Positions 1 through 7,023 of a stretch of 9,688 nt of DNA are shown in pieces (position 1 is the first letter of the stretch; the number at the start of each line of letters is the position of its first letter). The stretch lies in NCBI GenBank assembly GCA_007116995.1, contig SKHL01000157.1, positions 1 through 9,688 of the forward strand, in the 5' to 3' direction. Made by a program: the position numbers and the translations under genes. This DNA comes from Limnochordia bacterium (GTDB lineage Bacteria > Bacillota > Limnochordia > Darwinibacteriales > DTU012). The notes beneath the pieces were generated by a model. That model was not told where the DNA came from. It saw only the letters and a list, made by a program, of their open reading frames with translations, and did no database searches.

Positions 1-645
1 ACAGGTGCTTTTGCCGCTTCGCCTGAATGGGTTGCTGTAAAAACAGATACACCACCGACTATTGATGCAGATTTTTCCGATGAAGTATGGCAAACCGCTA
101 CAGAATTTGTACTTAATAATGCACGAGTCGAGAGTGCTGGGACAGTAATTTGGGGAGGTGGTTTCCAGAGAGAAATGAATAGTTCAGGAAGTTTTGACTT
201 GCTTTGGGATAAGGATTTCCTATACCTATATGCTAAGGTACAAGACAATGACGTATTCACAGGAAGAGCGTTAGGGGAGCCGTTAAATTCTGGTACCGAT
301 GGTTTGCAGATAGTAATGCATCCAACTGATGCTAGATGGATCATCGACATCACTCCTGGTCAACTTACCGAGAACACCCCACTAATATGGGAGCATTGGA
401 ATATCGTGGGAAATATTTTGGATGTTGATGTAGCTGCGAAAATTACCGAAGAAGGCTATGAAATAGAAGTGGCCTTTCCGTGGAGCATGTTTCACGCTGC
501 GCAAGAGATCAAGACAGACTATGCGTTTCCCTTTGGGATGATTATCCAAGAATACCAAGATGACTATTTGATGATGGACTTTGGTGAAGGGGATAGGGTT
601 ATCGGAAATGCAAGTCGCTGGAATACCCTATCTTTAGTGGAATAA
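1..645 (+). CDS. Carbohydrate-binding CBM9-like domain, C-terminal part of a gene cut by the window edge
   Basis: The frame is open from base 1 to the TAA at 643-645, giving 214 visible residues, so the start and any catalytic domain lie outside the window. An ATG at 175 is internal and has no ribosome binding site. The visible part matches family 9 carbohydrate-binding modules: an opening P-x-IDADFSDEVW (residues 19-30), a strand pair with LLWDKDFLYLYAKVQDND-like sequence (67-84), a TDGLQIVMHP strand (99-108), the EGYEIEVAFPW strand (151-161) and a closing W-N-T-L (207-210). Known members bind sugar chain ends or cellulose and xylan, usually as an appendage of secreted or surface enzymes; here that location is inferred. 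It ends the protein, with only a four-residue tail after the domain. A strong hairpin terminator follows at 685-729. The domain call is fairly sure; the whole protein's function is not known. Confidence 0.75.
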   Translation, partial: TGAFAASPEWVAVKTDTPPTIDADFSDEVWQTATEFVLNNARVESAGTVIWGGGFQREMNSSGSFDLLWDKDFLYLYAKVQDNDVFTGRALGEPLNSGTDGLQIVMHPTDARWIIDITPGQLTENTPLIWEHWNIVGNILDVDVAAKITEEGYEIEVAFPWSMFHAAQEIKTDYAFPFGMIIQEYQDDYLMMDFGEGDRVIGNASRWNTLSLVE

Positions 646-684
646 CTTAACAGAAATTGACAGAGTAGTGTCTGATCTGATATT

Positions 685-729
685 AACCGAAAGCCACCCT
701 AGCGTAAAGGTAGGGTGGCTTTCGGTTTT
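685..729. terminator. Convergent, probably bidirectional hairpin terminator
   Basis: The arms 685-701 and 711-727 are perfectly complementary over 17 bp, with a 9-base loop (702-710). Four T residues (726-729, the first two inside the stem) follow on the plus strand, ending the CBM9 gene. On the minus strand the hairpin begins right after the TAA of the hydrolase gene (728-730) but has only a poor T-run beyond it, so termination in that direction is less certain. Confidence 0.85.
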
Positions 730-2845
730 ATACGTAGAATTCTTGAACCTTCTTAATATCGTTGTCTACATGCGTTTGTAATGCCGCGAGATCAACCACT
801 CCATTCATTCGTGTTAAGCGCTGAGGTTGATACATACTTTTTGAGGCTCTGCTATATACTCTCCAGTGCCTTGCAGCGTGTTCTAGGTTGGCTATCGCAT
901 TGCGTTTTCGGATCTGATCACCAGTTTTTTGATAAAAGGCAAAATCTAGAGCTGCTTGGAATTTTAGTTGGTAATACTGACCAAGATAGCTCATGCATCG
1001 GATATCGCCAAGCGTGTGACGCAATTCCTTATCTAGCTGGGGTTGAGTGGACTCACAGTACTCGAGTGCTTGGCTACTATATTGCTTTAAGGTGGCGATT
1101 ACCTCCAGCGGAGTCACACCTTTTATCTCGCGATGATCTAAGACGGCTTGTACGTAATCAAGAATGCTAATATGGTCAGATCCTGGGGCAGTAGGGCTTT
1201 GCACAAAGTTATGGATATCATGAAAACCTAATGGACATCTTGTTCTAGGCCTGCTGTAGCAGGTTTCTGGATACCATTGAAGATCAAGATTATGCCAGTG
1301 CAGGCAATTGACCAGAGGGATTATCCTCGAGGCTGCTCGCCATGCATTGTACAATGACCTGCTATCTACAGATGAGAACCGCTGAGCTATGAGCGTAATG
1401 AATGTATCCTCTGGCAGGTCATGGGCATAAGCTGTCCGTCCCCAAATGGCAATCATAAGCCACATTTTTTCTATTACCTGTTGTCTAGGTGTATCTGGCT
1501 CTGTGCTAAGATATTCCCGCCCCCAAATATACCCATCTGGACCCATATAGAAACCAACTAATCGATCATTAGCAGGCATATTCGCAATATAAGATTTGGC
1601 GAACTCTGGATCAGCCCAGCGATACATATAGAAATCGTCGTTTCTGACGGTCAGCCAGGTTTGCTCCCCAGGTTTTAGTCCAGCGAAGAATGCGTCACCA
1701 AAGCTTGGTTTTACCGAGCCGTACATATGGGCTTGCGAATACTTAAAGCTATATTCTATCGGTATAGGCAGTTGGGAAAAAGCTGTGTTAATAGAATCCT
1801 TTGCTGTCTGATGGGCTCGATGGATCAAACGAATTTTTCGGTTAGGCTGTTTTTCTAGCACATCACAAATACCTTTTCCATAGGTTTTCATTAACCAGGG
1901 CTCATTGGCATAGCTTTGACCAACATCGTTATCCATGTTCTCCCCAGCAGTAATTCCAATTCCAGCCAATAAAGGATAGGTCTCAAATAGCGCGGCCACA
2001 CTCTTACGAAAATAATCAATGGTAATATCATTGGTCTGATCACAGGTAATACCATAGTTGTTTCCTTCTGTTCCATAGGTAAAGATGTTCCAGGTAAAAA
2101 TAAGGACCTCAATCCCTCGATTATCTGCATGGGCCATCACCTGGCGCCAAAAAGCGATTTTCTCATCTATACTCATTCGTTTTATGATTCTGAGATTAGC
2201 TAAGGTGTGGGGATTGGACATCTGTCTGCCTTGTACATCAGACTCTACAGCCACGGTGCTTTGCATTATATCGTCAAGCGCTATATCTGGATAGTCGGGC
2301 ACCCTAACCAAGGATGGAAACGGATGAAGATTCCAAAGGGATAAGGTGTTATACTTATTAAGAGCCATTTCATCAAGAAACTTTCTCCAGAAGTCTAAGT
2401 CCCACATATTTATCCTATTTTCGTTTGCCGCATCTCCAGCATCAGAGTAGCTTGGTGTTCTAGCATCGAGGGGAACGTTAAACTTGATACCCCTTTTTTT
2501 TATGTGAGGATTGCGAATCACTTCGCTGATTCCAGCCAGACTTCGATCTTGTCTGATCTGAAATGCAACATCAAACCCGCCATACATTGCTCCGGTGGTG
2601 TCTGCACCAATAATATTAATCTCCGTGTCATCATGAGTTTCAACCCTAGATATTCGATACCCTTCGCTAACTAATGATTCATTGTTGCTATACTTGTCCC
2701 ATCTAATAAGTCGTATAGTATAATGGTGATCTTCTGTTTTGCAGTCCTGAAGTGCTTCTTTCAGGATCTTAGCGGTATAACAAAGCTGATCCACATCCCG
2801 GTCGAATTCGACTGTTACAGCTGTTTCGCTATGCCCTTTTCTCAC
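728..2845 (-). CDS. Putative glycoside hydrolase with GH20/GH67-type N-terminal domain and barrel-like core
   Basis: With a GTG start at 2843-2845 the product has 705 residues. That start has a perfect AGGAGG six bases upstream (2852-2857); an in-frame ATG at 2872 has only a weak GAAGGA. No signal peptide is visible, so it probably acts in the cytoplasm on imported oligosaccharides. Residues about 5-110 contain an IIGADTTGAMYGGFDVAFQI segment (77-97) like the small alpha/beta domain before the barrel in alpha-glucuronidases and beta-hexosaminidases. RNPHIKKRGIKFNV (111-124) and WDLDFWRKFLDEMALNKYNTLSLWNLHPF (148-176, shown in part: WDLDFWRKFLDEM) look like the first strands of a TIM barrel. 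GIGITAGENM places Glu302 at a strand end where an acid/base residue is expected; this is inference. The C-terminal third is mostly helical. I recognise similar uncharacterised proteins, often labelled alpha-glucuronidase-like, but cannot name the substrate. It converges on the CBM9 gene. Confidence 0.7.
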   Translation of the reverse strand: MRKGHSETAVTVEFDRDVDQLCYTAKILKEALQDCKTEDHHYTIRLIRWDKYSNNESLVSEGYRISRVETHDDTEINIIGADTTGAMYGGFDVAFQIRQDRSLAGISEVIRNPHIKKRGIKFNVPLDARTPSYSDAGDAANENRINMWDLDFWRKFLDEMALNKYNTLSLWNLHPFPSLVRVPDYPDIALDDIMQSTVAVESDVQGRQMSNPHTLANLRIIKRMSIDEKIAFWRQVMAHADNRGIEVLIFTWNIFTYGTEGNNYGITCDQTNDITIDYFRKSVAALFETYPLLAGIGITAGENMDNDVGQSYANEPWLMKTYGKGICDVLEKQPNRKIRLIHRAHQTAKDSINTAFSQLPIPIEYSFKYSQAHMYGSVKPSFGDAFFAGLKPGEQTWLTVRNDDFYMYRWADPEFAKSYIANMPANDRLVGFYMGPDGYIWGREYLSTEPDTPRQQVIEKMWLMIAIWGRTAYAHDLPEDTFITLIAQRFSSVDSRSLYNAWRAASRIIPLVNCLHWHNLDLQWYPETCYSRPRTRCPLGFHDIHNFVQSPTAPGSDHISILDYVQAVLDHREIKGVTPLEVIATLKQYSSQALEYCESTQPQLDKELRHTLGDIRCMSYLGQYYQLKFQAALDFAFYQKTGDQIRKRNAIANLEHAARHWRVYSRASKSMYQPQRLTRMNGVVDLAALQTHVDNDIKKVQEFYV

Positions 2846-2851
2846 TGTTCT

Positions 2852-2857
2852 CCTCCT
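2852..2857 (-). promoter_or_regulatory. Ribosome binding site that fixes the hydrolase start
   Basis: AGGAGG on the minus strand lies six bases before the GTG at 2843-2845. It sits inside the longer frame that would begin at ATG 2872, so the shorter protein is the better call. Confidence 0.75.
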
Positions 2858-2991
2858 CAAGATATGCTCCATGTTCTATTATCCTTCATTGTACAGAACA
2901 AGCAGGAAATAATCTATCTAGCTTTGCACCTTAGCTGCAGCACTTCCTGCACCAGCTTCCATCGCCTGATTCTAAGTGCTTATCCCTCCAC

Positions 2992-3426
2992 TTAGACTGA
3001 GGAATCCGTCCAGGTACGCACTTTATCTTCCACATCTGATAGTACTGCATGTTTAATACGGACTGTAACCATAGAAATGTTTTTACCCATAATAAACGTA
3101 CCCATATGAGGATGTTTCTTGTAATGATAATCACGGTAATGTGTTTCACTTTCAGGTCTAACCAACGTCGCCATGCCATCAGGCGTGCAAATGATATGCA
3201 TTTCTCCGCTACCTCCCAGGCTGTAGAGCAAAAGAGACACATCTGGATTTTTTTTGATGTGATTCACTTTTGTCGTATCTTCCCGGCTGCTTAGAATTAT
3301 CAGTTCCTCATCTGCTAGATAGGTAAAGTTCATCAGGCATACATGGGGGCAATCCTGGTAACTGGTCGCCAAGAAACAGAAGTTCTCCGTTTTCAGAAGT
3401 CTTTCGATTTCCACCGGCATGTTCAT
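2992..3426 (-). CDS. Pyridoxamine 5'-phosphate oxidase-like FMN-binding split-barrel protein
   Basis: The product has 144 residues, usual for small single-domain split-barrel flavoproteins. It starts EIERLLKTENFCFLATSYQD (residues 6-25), the typical opening helix and first strand, followed by PHVCLMNFTYLADEELIILS (27-46) and TTKVNHIKKNPDVSLLLY (51-68), the strand and helix pattern that binds the flavin phosphate in this family. The rest (109-131) supplies the closing strands. Members are oxidoreductases acting on FMN- or F420-linked substrates, or merely flavin binders; the substrate cannot be read here. The start is ATG 3424-3426 because AGGAGG (3433-3438) lies six bases upstream. The frame extends in-frame to an ATG at 3534 just after the protease stop, but that start has no ribosome binding site. 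It lies 111 bases downstream of the protease and 146 bases upstream of the hydrolase start, so co-transcription is possible. Confidence 0.8.
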   Translation of the reverse strand: MNMPVEIERLLKTENFCFLATSYQDCPHVCLMNFTYLADEELIILSSREDTTKVNHIKKNPDVSLLLYSLGGSGEMHIICTPDGMATLVRPESETHYRDYHYKKHPHMGTFIMGKNISMVTVRIKHAVLSDVEDKVRTWTDSSV

Positions 3427-3537
3427 AGTAAGCCTCCTCAGTTTTTCTTCAACATTCCTGTTTTCCAGGTTAGATATGGTCTTCCTTATGGTAATTGCAG
3501 GACCTATTCTGCCGATAAATAGCAGATTTAACATCTA

Positions 3538-5406
3538 TTAGTCAATCTCAACTATTACACCGCTAACTGAGTATACCTCGTTCGCTTGAAACTCCAACAT
3601 CCCTAACTCAGCAAAGTAATCTCCGGGCTCTATTATGTTGTTATTCCGTACGTCAATCCAAGCAAATACTTGATGATTTCCAGGCGGTATTGCAGAAAGG
3701 TGATACTCACTGCAGTCCAGGTCAAGCTGGGTTTCAGCAACAGCATCAATCTCGTCACCGACTCTTGTTCCCACAAGTACACGAACCTTATCTACTTGAT
3801 TAATAGCCCAATAAGCGTTAATTAAACCATGACCATAGTATAGATCTCCGTCTTCACCAAGGGGCATACTAGTCTGCTGCAATATTTCACGCACTTGATA
3901 GAACGGTATGTTGGAAGCTAACATCAATCCGATTATTCCAGATACCTGGGGGGCTGCCATCGATGTACCTTGCATAAATGCGTATTGGCCATCAGGTCTG
4001 GTACTGAGTATCCCATCTTTGTCACCGTCTCGATCACTATCTACCCCAAGATCACCTCCCGGAGCAACCAGATCTATATCAGTGCCATAGTTTGAGTAAG
4101 GGGCCAGGTTAGGCTTATTGGGGTAATTATAGTCAACAGCACCCACCGCGATTACGTCGGAAAACGCAGCTGGGTACAATACTTCTGGCGAGCTATCATT
4201 ACCCGCAGCAGACACCAGCACTACCCCAGCAGCTGTAGCAGAGTTAACCGCATCCTGCATATGCTGAGTTTTTCGGCCTCCTAAGGATAAATTAATAATG
4301 GCAGCTGGAGATGGGTTATATGGTTCTTCCCCTGGTTGATTGAGAAGCCCGGCAGCATAAAGAATCCCCTGGGTAACATCCCAGCTTGTTCCCCCATTTT
4401 CATTCATAACCTTGATAGGAAGGATGCTGACATCCCACATCACACCGGCTATGCCTTGACTATTGTTGGATACGGCGCCTAGAATGCCAGCTACATGGGT
4501 TCCATGACCACTCAGATCCTGGACATCATCATTATCATCGACAAAATTATAGGCATAGTCTGTGTCTAAATTGGCTAGTAAATCGGGATGCTTCAGATCA
4601 ACACCTGTATCCAGCACAGCAATTCGTACCGATTTCTCTCCTGTTGTTTGTGCCCAGGCTTGGGGTAGCCGAATTAACGGCAAATGCCACTGCGATCCAT
4701 ATAATGGGTCGTTGGGAGACTTCAGTGCAAACGGCTGCATCACCTGATTTTTCTCGACATACCGTATGCCAGTTGAAAATCCTGTAATCATATGCTCTGC
4801 TGTTTGATGGGGCAACCTTACTAGATATGCATTAATTACCTGCGCTTGATCCAGTATCTTCATTCCTAAACTGGCCAATACTTGGTGCTGCTGGGATGAG
4901 GTTGTGCTCGAATGAAAGACTATCACAACCTCATCCTCATTATCTTCACTAGAGGCTTGTTGTAATGAACTAATGGTAAAGGGACGCTTAGGCCGTGTGT
5001 TTTCCTCATTGGATTTTGGATCTAGAGCAGAATTAGGAAAATTATGGGTAGTGTTTACAGTACCTAATAGATAGGCAGTGCTATTGTGATCATAGGTTCC
5101 TACAAAGTCAATGTTCTCCGAACTTGTAGTCACTGGATGGGTGGTTTCAAAGCTCCATTCCGCTTTTTTTGCCCTAATTACTTTGGGTCCCCTCAAATTC
5201 CGGAGCGTATAACTACCATCATGACGAGTGGTAGCTGTACCTGTTTTCTCACCTTCGTAATAAATGGTAACATCCGCAATACCTAGATCATGGTTTTTGT
5301 ATGTGACAACTCCCGAAACTTCATAGACTGGTCCCGTGTTTACACACCCCGCCAGGCAAATAGCAAGAATTATGACCACTGTATATCCGTATAAAAACCG
5401 CTTCAA
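3538..5406 (-). CDS. Secreted subtilisin-like (S8) serine protease lipoprotein
   Basis: Residue numbers count from TTG 5418. A lipoprotein signal peptide (FLYGYTVVIILAICLAGC, lipobox L22-A-G-C25) predicts anchoring to the outer face of the membrane. Residues about 31-108 form a carboxypeptidase-regulatory-like beta domain (VYEVSGVVTYKNHDLGIADV onwards). Residues 163-230 look like an inhibitor-I9 propeptide. The catalytic domain follows with all key residues: Asp270 (VLDTGVD), His305 (SGHGTHVAG), Asn407 (AAGND, oxyanion hole) and Ser486 (GTSMAAP). A DSDRDGDKDG loop (460-469) resembles a calcium-binding insertion. The C-terminal 80 residues are a beta domain. The start is uncertain: AAAGGAG (5419-5425) abuts TTG 5418 with no spacing, is 6 bases from an ATA at 5410-5412, and 12 bases from TTG 5404-5406. 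I use the last, which leaves KRFLYGY as the signal n-region. An in-frame TAG lies just upstream. Function is confident; substrate is unknown. Confidence 0.93.
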   Translation of the reverse strand: MKRFLYGYTVVIILAICLAGCVNTGPVYEVSGVVTYKNHDLGIADVTIYYEGEKTGTATTRHDGSYTLRNLRGPKVIRAKKAEWSFETTHPVTTSSENIDFVGTYDHNSTAYLLGTVNTTHNFPNSALDPKSNEENTRPKRPFTISSLQQASSEDNEDEVVIVFHSSTTSSQQHQVLASLGMKILDQAQVINAYLVRLPHQTAEHMITGFSTGIRYVEKNQVMQPFALKSPNDPLYGSQWHLPLIRLPQAWAQTTGEKSVRIAVLDTGVDLKHPDLLANLDTDYAYNFVDDNDDVQDLSGHGTHVAGILGAVSNNSQGIAGVMWDVSILPIKVMNENGGTSWDVTQGILYAAGLLNQPGEEPYNPSPAAIINLSLGGRKTQHMQDAVNSATAAGVVLVSAAGNDSSPEVLYPAAFSDVIAVGAVDYNYPNKPNLAPYSNYGTDIDLVAPGGDLGVDSDRDGDKDGILSTRPDGQYAFMQGTSMAAPQVSGIIGLMLASNIPFYQVREILQQTSMPLGEDGDLYYGHGLINAYWAINQVDKVRVLVGTRVGDEIDAVAETQLDLDCSEYHLSAIPPGNHQVFAWIDVRNNNIIEPGDYFAELGMLEFQANEVYSVSGVIVEID

Positions 5407-5418
5407 CTGTATCGTCAA

Positions 5419-5425
5419 CTCCTTT
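5419..5425 (-). promoter_or_regulatory. Ribosome binding site of the protease, with ambiguous start
   Basis: AAAGGAG on the minus strand is the only good Shine-Dalgarno match. No ATG lies near it; the options are TTG with zero spacing, ATA with six bases, or TTG with twelve. Confidence 0.7.
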
Positions 5426-5874
5426 GCTGCCTGGGAACCCTACTTCCGGAGGCTGGGAGTTCTGCTTTGACCATGCCAATTTCCCTTTTCTTCGGTTGTT
5501 CCCGTTACTAGATAATTCACCGCCTATACGTTAATTCCTGCTAGCAGAGGTCTACCCCATGTACTAAGTCGTCGTGAATGACAAGGGGTTCCGTTCTCTT
5601 AGAAACGAGAAATAACCCTATCCATCATATTGCTGAGCTGGTGGGTATGGAATACCTAGGTCCGTAATTGGCCCTACAGTTACAAGGAAGTAATTTTATA
5701 AGTTTGTATTCGGGTCGAAAATTGGGTCGATTTTCTTCGTGCAATCAAATCGGTTAACCCAACTTAAGTCTAAAATAGCTAAAAACGAATTTATGAAGAG
5801 AACAGGCTTGTTTTTATTTTGGAGACAGAAAATGGATTGACTAGGGTTATTTGTCGAGTATATGCACAACTTCA
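5426..5874 (-). other. Long gap with several inverted repeats; possible structured leader, no gene seen
   Basis: No credible coding frame is found in about 450 bases. Three foldable elements are visible. At 5722-5762 TTGGGT-CGATTT pairs with AAATCG and ACCCAA, with a 4-base bulge (12 bp in all). At 5644-5656 GGTAT-GGA-ATACC is a perfect small hairpin. At 5586-5618 GGGTT pairs with AACCC and encloses CG-TTCT/AGAA-CG with one bulged A. A 10-bp palindrome CTGCTAGCAG lies at 5538-5547. These all lie upstream of the minus-strand protease, so they could fold in its 5' leader. A TATAAAAT-like box (minus strand, 5691-5700) could be a -10 element but has no good -35. I match it to no known riboswitch class; a decayed structured RNA is an alternative. 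Confidence 0.35.
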
Positions 5875-6357
5875 TTAATGTTGTTTGCGCTTATCTCGGT
5901 CCTTATCGGGCGAGTTGCTTTTCAAGTATGCCCATGTGATTATAGAAAACCAGGAAATGTAGATGAAAAACGGGAGCAATACCCTGCCTTGGTACCAAGC
6001 AAGAATCTCTAGATTCATGAGCACATTTGAGAATAATGTGCTGTATGCCGCTGCAAAGAGTACAAACAAATATAACCAAGGCTTTCTCTCCGGGAGAAAG
6101 TAGAAGAACATTATGAAATAGTTGGTCCAAGCAATCGGTGGGAAGAAAGCGATTGAGCCAAATCCGAATGGGGCAAAATTACGCCATTCTACAATGTTAA
6201 ACAACCCACCAAAGATTAATAAAACGACAACACTCGCAAATCCTCCAAAAGTAATGGCATAGACCCCTAACCGTCTAATTTCTTCCTTCGGTACCACAGC
6301 AATTACGGCAAGTGCTATTGCAGCCGTATATATGGGATAGACAAAGTATTCCGGCAT
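5875..6357 (-). CDS. Uncharacterised multi-pass membrane protein, about five transmembrane helices
   Basis: The product has 160 residues from ATG 6355-6357, which has AAAGGTGG (6366-6373) eight bases upstream. A GTG four codons earlier (6367-6369) lies inside that site and is unlikely. Hydrophobic segments fall at about residues 5-23, 33-54, 66-88, 94-115 and 126-145, with short loops and a basic, hydrophilic tail (KSNSPDKDRDKRKQH). The loop carrying EWRNFAPFGFGSI and the FPPIAWTNY segment are rich in aromatics and prolines and may be the conserved core. It somewhat resembles small unnamed membrane proteins common in spore-forming Bacillota, but I do not recognise the family and assign no function. 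It stands alone between two non-coding stretches, both over 200 bases, with no clear promoter or terminator. Confidence 0.7.
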   Translation of the reverse strand: MPEYFVYPIYTAAIALAVIAVVPKEEIRRLGVYAITFGGFASVVVLLIFGGLFNIVEWRNFAPFGFGSIAFFPPIAWTNYFIMFFYFLPERKPWLYLFVLFAAAYSTLFSNVLMNLEILAWYQGRVLLPFFIYISWFSIITWAYLKSNSPDKDRDKRKQH

Positions 6358-6598
6358 AGTTTTTTCCACCTTTCCAATGCTTCTTTAGGTATTATTTCCA
6401 GACTTATTTTATTGTACTCTCACCATATTTAGTGATCCTTGATATTAATTCTCCAATCCAGAAATCTTGCCATTCGTAGTGCACAGGTCTAGACAATGTT
6501 CATGCCATAAAATGTACGAGCTTATCTTCTATCTTTACAAAGCAGGTATGAGTGATAGGCAATCTCTAAAGATCCTGTACAAGTATCAGTATCACTTG

Positions 6599-6893
6599 TC
6601 AAAGCGTGAGAAAGAGACAAATCCAGCGTGAGGTGAATTCCTTCAAGCCATGGAACAACGCATTCACAAAATCACTATTACTAGTTCTTTCTTCCCAGTA
6701 CGCTTTCAAACTGGCCACGATGGTATCAGTGGGGATAACACTACCCGTTCTTGGAGTTGGTTCTATTAGGTCAATAAAGGTGTTCATTACTCCTACATGT
6801 AACTATCTCGTAAGCAAAACTGGGAACACCTAGATACTTAGGTGTTGCTCCTAGGAACTCGCCTAGGGTTTGAATCAGTTCTTTTCGGTCCAT
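6599..6893 (-). pseudogene. Composite remnant: N-terminus of a small protein joined to a frame-shifted second ORF
   Basis: A strong start exists: AGGAGG (6902-6907), eight bases, then ATG 6891-6893. It encodes only 40 residues, MDRKELIQTLGEFLGATPKY and onward to FAYEIV, ending at TGA 6771-6773. The opening reads like the conserved N-terminus of a clostridial family often labelled virulence-related protein, which is much longer; this match is from memory. After about FAYEIV (near 6801) the sequence no longer looks like that family. A second frame (6599-6787, 62 residues) begins with an ATG only two bases from AGGAG and reads NTFIDLIEPTPRTGSVIPTD, then a likely helix; I do not recognise it. The picture is one gene truncated by a deletion or frameshift and fused to part of another. 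Confidence 0.5.
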
Positions 6894-6977
6894 GCTCCAT
6901 TCCTCCTGTGCTTTTTTGGTACTTACATATTCCCTCTAAGCCCAGGTAATAGCAAGGGTTTTATGGAGTTTTAGCAT

Positions 6978-7007
6978 GAAAAGAGCACCCACTCGGATGG
7001 ATGCTCC
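6978..7007 (-). terminator. Rho-independent terminator of the fic gene
   Basis: The arms 6983-6991 and 6998-7006 form a 9-bp stem with one G-U pair and a 6-base loop. On the minus strand the stem is followed by four T residues (6979-6982). It lies 17 bases past the Fic stop codon. Confidence 0.8.
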
Positions 7008-7023
7008 TCCAGCAACTTTATTG

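Noticed and set aside
2972..2995. Seven-bp hairpin CTAAGTG/CACTTAG overlapping the stop of the split-barrel flavoprotein gene
   Set aside because: The stem is short and AT-rich, has a 10-base loop, and no T-run follows on the minus strand, so it is not supported as a terminator.
2992..3534. Longer 180-residue version of the flavoprotein starting just after the protease stop
   Set aside because: No ribosome binding site precedes the ATG at 3534, whereas AGGAGG sits six bases before the ATG at 3426. The extra 36 residues do not look like part of the family.
5806..5822. Plus-strand AACA/TGTT hairpin followed by a T-rich run
   Set aside because: The stem is only four base pairs and no plus-strand gene ends nearby.
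6606..6833. Plus-strand 75-residue ORF across the remnant region
   Set aside because: It has no ribosome binding site and overlaps the minus-strand remnant that does; it is probably a shadow frame.
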